From NCBI GenBank assembly GCA_900095095.1, contig FMBT01000346.1, positions 1-64,000 of the forward strand: 64,000 nt of DNA, read 5' to 3'. This DNA comes from Fragilariopsis cylindrus CCMP1102 (lineage: Eukaryota; Bacillariophyta; Bacillariophyceae; Bacillariales; Bacillariaceae). Both the position numbers and the translations under genes were made by a program. Under the pieces are notes generated by a model. The model had not been told where the DNA came from. It saw only the letters and a list, made by a program, of their open reading frames with translations, and ran no database searches. This document shows, in pieces, positions 56,918 through 64,000 of the stretch; the stretch's first letter is position 1; each line of letters begins with the position of its first letter.

Positions 56918-58855
56918 CTAGTTTTTAATACCAGCCAACGATACGTCGTCAACGCTTTTCTTCACTTCATAGAAAATTATTTCAGAACCTTCCAGGCCGT
57001 GTTTGAGAACTTTATCAGTAGATTTGTTTAATTCCGTTCCCAATCTTCTCGTGACCAATTTAGTGCTATTGAGAAACATTGGCATTGATTTTACAAAAAT
57101 GCTTGCTTTATGCGAGAATTCTTCCTTCCAGTCTCCTTTGAGCATCGCAAAATGTGCAGATTGCATCGGAACCGCAGCTACTACTTTATCAAATTGTTTA
57201 CCAACAATATTGAGCATTGGCGAGAACCGTTTCTTTATCTGTTTAAATACTTTTGGTAATATAGGACCTTTTTTCGTCATAGCACTATTCAATAAGACAT
57301 TTTGTATTGATTGTATCTTAATCTTTGACGAAGATGTTCCTTCATCCATTATCGTCAAGTCTAAATAATCTGTCAGATTCGCGTCGGTTTTTTTCTTAAT
57401 TGGTTGTTGCCGTTGTTGGTATTCATTACTTCTAATTTTTTGATGCGCGGTTGCATCTTCCACAATACGTTGTTGCTGTTGGTTATCATCGATTTATTTA
57501 TAGGGACAACAACAGCATCAAAAGATGTTGTTGCATTGTTATTCTGTGAATCGATGTTATTATTATTTTCATGTTCTTGTCGTATAGATAAAAGTTTACT
57601 CTCCAACTCATGTATTATATCTTCTAGCTTATGCCGTTGGTCTTCTTCCGCTTCCAAACGTACTGCAAGACTATCCACTTGATGACGAAGTTCTTCAACT
57701 AAGCAACATCGACTTGCTCTTGTCTTTCCGTCGCCAATTCATCATTGTTTTGTTGTCCTGCTCCTGCTCCTGCTCCTGCTCCTGTAAGGATTTCTGCAGC
57801 TGCTGCTGAGTAGTATATGTACTTGGAACTTTCGTGTTGTTGTTGTTGTTGTACGCAGAACTTGCCTCCGCCACCATCACTTCTTGAGAATCATGACATT
57901 CATCTTCGACAGCACAATCTATGATGGAGAAGAAGTTGAAGTGGTCAATTCGATACCGCAAAGAAAGACCTTTCATCACTTTCATTGGTCCACATTCACG
58001 ATTGCTGCTGTAGTAAGTCATTAATTTTGTTGCAAGAAAAATCAGAACGACGAAAGGTCCAAGCACTAAACAGAATCGACAGAATCGTCGTCGCTTTCTT
58101 TGTTTTGATGATAATGATTGCCTTTTCCGCTGACGTTGTTGTTTGTGCTTAGTAAGTCGATCTCGACGATGAAGTCGTTGATTATTAGGAACTGCAGTTA
58201 ACGACGGTGATAGTGATAACGACATCGATGATGCTAGTATTGATAATATTGATGTTGACGCTTCTTCTTCTTCTTCAGCCTGCCGATCGGAATGTAATAA
58301 TGATGCTGGTGATAGAACATCACCATCACCATCATCATCATCATCGTCGTATTGTAAATAGTCTAACTTTCGACCCACTACCACTCCTTCTTCTTCTTCC
58401 ACGTTGTTGTTGTTGTCACTGTCATTGTCGTTGTTGTCGGAGTACAAGCATGCACGGTTGCGATGGCGGTTGTTATAGAGATAATGTTGTTTTGTTGTTG
58501 GTGTTGTACTCGAAGTTATAGATGATTCTACCAGTATTGGGGGTGGTGATGATAGGGAAGATAATGATGAGGTATTTATTGCACGTGGTGTTGGTGTTGT
58601 TACTTGTACCAACTTTCGTTCACGCTGTTCCAAGTCAAATGCTGTACTTAATATAGTCCTACAATATTGTTCACGGACTACCATTGACTGTTCAATTATT
58701 TCATCCAAAGAATAGTATTTGACGACGTTATTATTCCGATAACCTTCTTCTTCTTCTTCTTCTTCTCTTTCTTTCTCATCATCGATATTATTATAGGTGA
58801 CAAAACCCAAAGGTGTTTCCAAATCATCAATATTCGGTATAACTTTCCAGTCATT

Positions 58856-58886
<31 letters not shown>

Positions 58887-59689
58887 CTATCATTTTTGGA
58901 ATTAGCAGTTATTTTACATCGAACACCTGCCTTATCATACAGTAATAAAAGTGTATTATCGGCTATAATAGTCACAGCAACTTCGATCGTTTGTGACGAT
59001 GATGCACGTGATCGTTTATAATATTCTTTTTCATTGGTGTTGCTGTTGTTGAATATTATGTCAGATTGTTGTTGCACCGTTGACGATGACGATGACGAAG
59101 ACAATGATGGCGTGTTGTTGTTGTTAACGATTCCATATGGACGTCTAATATAAAATTTAGCAAGATCTGATTTGTATTCAAATGGAACAATCTGTACAGC
59201 TTCTTTAAAGTAACGCAACATGTTGTTGTTGTTGTTTTTTCTTTTTTTTGTTCTCTTTCGTGGTAATAATAATGGTGTTTGTATCATCATGGGCGCAGCA
59301 GCACCACCACTGATGTCCAGAATAAGAGGAGTTATCGGACTAACACCAGCAGTAGCAGCAGCAAAATCAGCACATGATGGTTCTGGAGAATTGAATTTAA
59401 CATTGGATGATGATGCTGGTGGAGATGATGGTAACAAACTCATGATACTATCATTGGTGACATCATTATCATTATCATCATCCCCATCGTCACCATCGTC
59501 ATCGTTATAGTTATCATCGTTAACATACTTCAAGTAGTTATAGTTATTACCATCGGAAGAAGGTGACGATAAATAGTCGCCGGCACTAATAATTGTATCT
59601 GCATCGATGATCGCCATATCACCTTGATGCTGTTGTTGTTGTTGTTGCTGTTGCAGATCTTCGGTTCCTTCTTCTTCTACTACTTCTTT

Positions 59690-59735
<46 letters not shown>

Positions 59736-59884
59736 TCTGGAAAAAATAGAACTTCTTCTTCAGGATATCGACAGGAGCAAATAACCGGTGTTACAACTGA
59801 AAACCCAAAAATATTTTTATTTTCCTGTTCCTCTTCTTGGTCTATGTTCGTTGTGCTCGAAATCATGAAGACTCGTTCCTTCAT
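56918..59884 (-). CDS. Single-pass membrane protein with coiled coil, unknown function
   Basis: About 990 residues; I do not recognise the family. The first 630 residues are acidic low complexity with ordered islands: LRYFKEAVQIVPFEYKSDLA, FYIRRPYGIV, IEVAVTIIADNTLLLLYD with KAGVRCKI, and YYSLDEIIEQSMVVREQYCR with TILSTAFDLEQRE. A basic stretch (RLTKHKQQRQRKRQ) precedes one membrane helix (LVLGPFVVLIFLATKLMTYY, about 58070-58010). The far side carries a coiled coil, after two frame changes near 57750-57690: LVEELRHQVDSLAVRLEAEED and HKLEDIIHELESKLLSIRQ. A C-terminal helical domain (KVFKQIKKRFSPMLNIVGKQF, about 57260-56920) follows. The basic-then-TM arrangement suggests an endomembrane or nuclear-envelope tether, but this is only a guess. 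The Asp and Gln runs come from trinucleotide repeats. Confidence 0.5.
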
Positions 59885-60528
59885 TCGATCATACGAAGAT
59901 GGAGGGTGAAAGGAAAATATGCAGTCTACCTACTGTAGCTCTTCTAGTTGCTAGTCTGCTGTACCAGTTCAGTATTCACAACCATTCCAACAGTAGAGTG
60001 TTGATTCGATTCAAAGTCAGAAGAACCCTTTTTATTTTATAATATTATTGATAGACAAATAGAGATTATTGGCCTAAAATAATAGCGAGGCAGATTTGTG
60101 TACACAATTATGGCGCCACACACTATCATCACCAGTGACATCATTGCGCGATAACCAATCAGAAAATTTACATTACTGTACATGATACTAGGATACTATT
60201 TTTAAAAGGTATCATGCGCTAGCTTTGTACTATACATACCTACCTATCTAGTGGTAATACATACTACTACGTACGTACTGAGTAGAACTCTCAAAAGTTC
60301 TGCTTGTCAAACAGTCGAAGGGAATTCGAAAGTGTCAACAAAGCAAGATATTACGTTATTGCCTTTTGCCTTCGAAAAATCAATCAATAATCGACTGATC
60401 GTCATCATAAATAAAATCCATTCAATTGCTACTACCGTATTGACATCTCTAAGTTATCGGTAAGCAAACTTATCAAAAACAACAAATAGTAACCACACCA
60501 ACAACAACAACAACAACAACAACCCAAG
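59885..60528. other. Divergent promoter region
   Basis: Separates the leftward coiled-coil gene from the rightward IFRD gene. A (CAA)n tract immediately precedes the IFRD start (about 60499-60523). No other gene seen. Confidence 0.55.
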
Positions 60529-62049
60529 ATGGGCAAAAAAAATCGTGGACGAAAAAATAAAGGAGGAGATGGATCAGATGATGAAAATTCGATGGATGGT
60601 AATGTTGATTATTTATCAGAAAATCATACTATTGATGGTTTATTAAGTAATGGTGGTGGTGGTGGTGGTGGTGATAATACAACATTGGGATCAATGCCGG
60701 ATGATGAATCCTGGGATATTCATGATAATGATGACGAGGATGGTGCGTATCATAAAAAAGGTGCTACTAATATGTCCAATGAATTAGAGGCTATTGAAAT
60801 TCGACAACAAAAATTAGATGAAATTCTAAGTAGTACTGTACCAGAATTTGCATCCGAAAAACGTAGTAGTAAAAGAGAAGCCATGTTGAAAATGTGGTTC
60901 AAGGCATTAACAAATTATGCAACAGTACCACCCTACAATGTTGTGGAAGAATATCGTGATCTGTTAATTAAGGTATGTAGTCAACATGCTATATTACGTG
61001 GTAGTCCATCAGAACAATATGCTGCCTGTCGTGTCTTAGAAGCAATGGCTATATTAATTGGTGATCATGATTTATATGAACAATTAGTGAAAAGATTAAC
61101 ACGAACAATCCAAGCAACACATCGTGCCGTACCAGTACGGGTTGCTGCATTACGTGCATTGGGTATGATTGTATTTTGTGGTATTCATGGTAATGATGAT
61201 GTTATAACAGAATCTGTATTAGATTTATGTGAACAAATTGTCCAAATAGAATATCGTGGTCAAACCACACCATCATCATTACGTGCTGCAGCGTGGCAAG
61301 TTTGGACTTTACTTGCAACAACAATTCATGAATTGTATGTTGCTGGTAAAGATGATGTCTCGATTGGACGTGGATTATTATTACTGCCAGTTATAATGGA
61401 ATGTTTAGATCAAACAACCACAGATGAACAAAGTTTAAGTTTAAAGGAGGCAGCTGGACAGGCAATGTCCTACATCCATGATGCACGATTACGACTTGGA
61501 TCGGATGCATTAGATGGTGATGTACATAAGTTAGAAAATACTACTGATTTACAATACAAATTAGGTTCATGGGAGGGATCAGAATGGGAAGGTGATGTTG
61601 ATGAAATAACACAAACAATATATGAATTAGCAAATACATCTGGTCATTATTTATCAAAGAAGGCTAAAAAAGAACAACGGTATGTCTTTCGTGATTATTT
61701 GGGTATGTTACAAGAAAATGAAATTCCAGTCGAAACAATTCAATTTCGTGGTGGTTCTTTAGAATTAAGTACATATAAAGATATTATTGCATATGATTTT
61801 GTAAAACGTTGTCTCCAAGGTGGATTTCAAATTCAATTATTATCTAATCCAACATTACAAGAAATTTTTGGCTGTGATGGGAGTGCACTAGGTGGTTCTG
61901 GTGGTGGATATAGTCAACTTGAAAAACGTTTACTATTAGGAAAAACAAGTGAGGCATCTAAATTAAAAGATCAAGGTAGACACAAAGGTCGTGATAAACG
62001 ACAAAACGTTAAGAATCATTTCTTAACAGCTGATGAAGAATATTTTTAA
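60529..62049 (+). CDS. IFRD-family (interferon-related developmental regulator) protein
   Basis: 506 residues, uninterrupted. The IFRD family comprises HEAT-repeat proteins conserved in eukaryotes; animal members act in transcriptional co-regulation and ribosome-related stress. The acidic N-terminus with a Gly run is followed by helical repeats: KREAMLKMWFKALTNYA, EQYAACRVLEAMAILIG, VPVRVAALRALGMIVF, SLRAAAWQVWTLLAT. The diagnostic C-terminal segment is LSKKAKKEQRYVFRDYLGML, then ETIQFRGGSLELSTYKDIIAY, LQGGFQIQLLSNPTLQEIFG. The end is basic (GRHKGRDKRQNVKNHF). The start ATG directly follows a CAA repeat, and the context ACCCAAGATGG is favourable. The gene is clean, with no frame breaks. Confidence 0.87.
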   Translation: MGKKNRGRKNKGGDGSDDENSMDGNVDYLSENHTIDGLLSNGGGGGGGDNTTLGSMPDDESWDIHDNDDEDGAYHKKGATNMSNELEAIEIRQQKLDEILSSTVPEFASEKRSSKREAMLKMWFKALTNYATVPPYNVVEEYRDLLIKVCSQHAILRGSPSEQYAACRVLEAMAILIGDHDLYEQLVKRLTRTIQATHRAVPVRVAALRALGMIVFCGIHGNDDVITESVLDLCEQIVQIEYRGQTTPSSLRAAAWQVWTLLATTIHELYVAGKDDVSIGRGLLLLPVIMECLDQTTTDEQSLSLKEAAGQAMSYIHDARLRLGSDALDGDVHKLENTTDLQYKLGSWEGSEWEGDVDEITQTIYELANTSGHYLSKKAKKEQRYVFRDYLGMLQENEIPVETIQFRGGSLELSTYKDIIAYDFVKRCLQGGFQIQLLSNPTLQEIFGCDGSALGGSGGGYSQLEKRLLLGKTSEASKLKDQGRHKGRDKRQNVKNHFLTADEEYF

Positions 62050-62430
62050 TACTTGAACTAATAATAGTACGATGATGACCATGATGATCATGATGACTAT
62101 GATGATCACGATGGTCATGATGATATAAAATAATAATAATAATAATAGTACTTGAAGTATGATAATGACGATATAAGATATGATAATAACATAATACAGT
62201 ATAGAAAGAATTTAAATTGTAGTCTAATGTAGTACATTGTAGTCTGACGACTTTTGCGTTGTTCTATATTTGATTCGTCGTTACTGTGTTCATACTGTAC
62301 AATTGTTGTATCGTTTGTGATGCAAATTAAAGTTATGATAAATGATTATTTTATGATTTCGTGAACACATAAATACAAAATCAAATGATAGTAAATTGTA
62401 ATTTTTGTTATTGAAAGCAGATCAAAACAC
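62050..62430. other. Intergenic region with GATGAT/ATCATG palindromic tract
   Basis: Just after the IFRD stop (62069-62125), imperfect GATGAT / ATCATG repeats could fold into a hairpin, followed by an AAT run at about 62130-62146. Possibly part of the 3' UTR. Confidence 0.45.
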
Positions 62431-62435
62431 GACAC

Positions 62436-62467
<32 letters not shown>

Positions 62468-62512
62468 ATCAATTGGGTTTATCCCGCGTAGGTTCGAGTC
62501 CTGCCGGTGTCG
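62431..62512 (+). tRNA. tRNA-Ser (anticodon AGA)
   Basis: 82 nt, no intron. Acceptor stem GACACCG (62431-62437) pairs with CGGTGTC (62505-62511), with discriminator G at 62512. The anticodon arm ATTGA-CTAGAAA-TCAAT (62457-62473) gives AGA at 62464-62466, reading UCU (and UCC/UCA once A34 is deaminated). The long variable arm (about 62474-62489) is the class II feature expected for Ser. The T-arm contains GGTTCGAGTCC. CCA is not encoded, as is normal for nuclear genes. Confidence 0.96.
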
Positions 62513-64000
62513 TCTTCTTTTTCTTTTGTCATTCCATCCTCTTTTTCACCTGGTTCTTCTTCTACATCCCTTTTTGTTTTGTCTCTCCATCTCCTTATTA
62601 TTCTGTTCACAATCGAATTTTATGTCCTTATTTCAGGTTTTTGCGCGATGCTTTTTTCTTCTAATACAGAAGTCCGTGGTATGATTTTTCGATATCTTTT
62701 ATGTGGAATTCGACTTCATCTCTCGTTCACCTTTCGTTTCCATTAACTTCCATCTGAATTGGTTGAATAATGATGAAGATATGGCTGATTGTTTCCTCTC
62801 TTCTCTTTCATTTGATGAAGTGATTTTAAAATTAATTTTTCGCAATTTTGCAGTCGTGCACAAATTAAATAAAACTACGTGCTATTGGTGCTAGTGCGTC
62901 TCAAAGAGTATTGTTTTGAGAATTTTAATTATCAATCTGATTGGTTTCTTTCGTAATGGAAAAGACCCCTAATTTTTATAAAAAACAATCTATTCAGCTA
63001 GCTATATTACTCTCAACTATGCCATTTAATAACAGGACAATAATGCACCAATAGACTTGATTTCTTCTCTGTTTTTTTTAACATAATGTGTTGTCATTCA
63101 ATCTATACCAGTATTATTAGTATCTAGATATAAATAAATAATAGCAACTTTTGAGTAGTATTAGTAATATCTGCAACAGTTGACCTTTTGGGGCTTTTGT
63201 CATTGTACATTCACTCAAAATAAACCTAGTATCAATACTAGGGTGTATGTCAGGAAGGAACTTTATAGTAATACGTTTAGATTATACGATCCTGACATGA
63301 TCCAGTCTTCCTGAGTAACTGGTGACTTGGGGAGTTGGAATTGTGACATTTTGACAACTCAAAGCATAAGCTAAGGCAAGTTCAAAGAGTTAGTGTGTTT
63401 TGGGAAAAGCAATATTGGTAATAGTAGTAATAAGTTCAAGCAAACTATCTGCCCTGCCCTGTACCACACTACAGATGTTGAAGAGTGGCACAGGATGATA
63501 GGTGTGGTTGTGCTGGAAATATAATTAGAAATGCTGATGGTACCTCTCCCCAAAACACACTCAAATGAATAAAGATAGCACTTTTAGAACAATGCACAGT
63601 TAAAGGGTATAATCCATGCTTGTACAATGGCATGGAGAGATGGTCTGCCCAGCAGCATATAAGATGATGTTAGGTGCAACCATTATTTATTTGTTAATTC
63701 TAAGACACATGGTATGATATTATTCATACCATCAAAAAACATGTCAAACATACCTATTGATAATGGATATCCTTTCAAAGCTCAAACAATAAAAACAACT
63801 GCCTTATGATAACACCTTACTTAGTAATATAACAATAATGCTATACTCTATTATTCTTTCAGTAGTCTATTATTTGATCCATATTTCTCCTCTCTTATGC
63901 ACTTCTTGTGGTGATTCAAAAATTGTCTCCCCATACCTATACAACCTCTCACAGAATTTTCCTCCACAGACCAAACCCAATCAAACTTTTCTCCCTATTC
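62513..64000. other. Region without a recognisable gene at the right edge
   Basis: About 1.5 kb downstream of the tRNA. The short open frames do not look like genes, and no repeat or RNA is recognised. Confidence 0.5.
62518..62522 (+). terminator. RNA polymerase III T-run terminator
   Basis: Five T residues, five bases after the tRNA-Ser 3' end, with a second run of four T at 62524-62527. Confidence 0.75.

Noticed and set aside
58207-58521. Open frames antisense to the Asp/Asn-rich coiled-coil gene.
   Set aside because: They are shadows of trinucleotide repeats (His and Leu runs) and have no independent support.
62437-62664. Open frame overlapping the tRNA-Ser gene.
   Set aside because: It starts inside a well-folded tRNA and encodes a Phe/Ser/Tyr-rich string without motifs.
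1-64000. CRISPR arrays, insertion sequences, retroelements or viral genes.
   Set aside because: The only tandem arrays are coding minisatellites and microsatellites without spacers, and no transposase, integrase, reverse transcriptase or capsid motif was seen.

Overview
The window looks like nuclear DNA of a diatom or close stramenopile relative. The evidence is: spliceosomal introns of about 70-340 bp; a secreted protein with a Pro/Ser/Thr linker of repeated S-P-T units, typical of diatoms; two plastid-directed proteins with an ER-type signal peptide followed by a transit-like stretch (one with Phe just after the predicted cut, one with a further Arg-Arg lumen signal); and many Asn, Asp, Gln and Thr runs encoded by trinucleotide repeats. 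It is AT-rich and gene-dense. I see no virus-like element, transposon or CRISPR array.

Layout. 0-5.4 kb: last exon of an SRPK kinase, an ARP1 (centractin) gene and a secreted beta-helix protein. 6-12 kb: a CDT1-like licensing factor, an RGP1-like Ypt6/Rab6 exchange-factor subunit, a thylakoid-lumen protein and the SAGA/TREX-2 subunit ENY2/Sus1. 13-18 kb: an ABCC-type full transporter. 18-22.5 kb: a large fusion of an indoleamine-dioxygenase-like haem protein, a DEP domain, Cys-Pro repeats, an FAD/NAD(P)H reductase and a cytochrome b5. 23.5-30.6 kb: a multi-pass membrane orphan, a secretory prolyl 4-hydroxylase with a VHL-like N-terminal domain, TFIIH subunit TFB4 and an amine oxidase. 31-41 kb: SMC5, a Golgi-type sulfotransferase and a TBC Rab-GAP. 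41-47.4 kb: a protein with five WASHC3/CCDC53-like repeats and a C-terminal CaaX box, then a plastid-type MATE transporter. 49.5-60 kb: a very long gene with an N-myristoylation signal, a RelA/SpoT-like domain, Ala-rich repeats and TPR-like helices, then a membrane/coiled-coil orphan. 60-64 kb: an IFRD-family protein and a tRNA-Ser(AGA).

There is no operon logic; neighbours are functionally unrelated housekeeping and lineage-specific genes. Themes that recur are membrane traffic and the cytoskeleton (RGP1, TBC, ARP1, CCDC53-like), gene expression and genome upkeep (CDT1, ENY2, TFB4, SMC5, SRPK) and plastid functions (MATE, lumen protein).

Many conserved genes are cut by apparent one-base indels, about 40 in all. 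Many are a base too few in a homopolymer, while other long genes are intact. Consensus errors in the assembly are the simplest explanation, so I report each such gene as one locus spanning its pieces. ARP1 has the most breaks per length and could instead be decaying.

The best candidate for something undescribed is the dioxygenase-reductase-cytochrome b5 fusion at 18.1-22.5 kb. Free-standing IDO is known to need cytochrome b5 and a flavoprotein reductase to keep its haem reduced, and here all of these appear on one chain.
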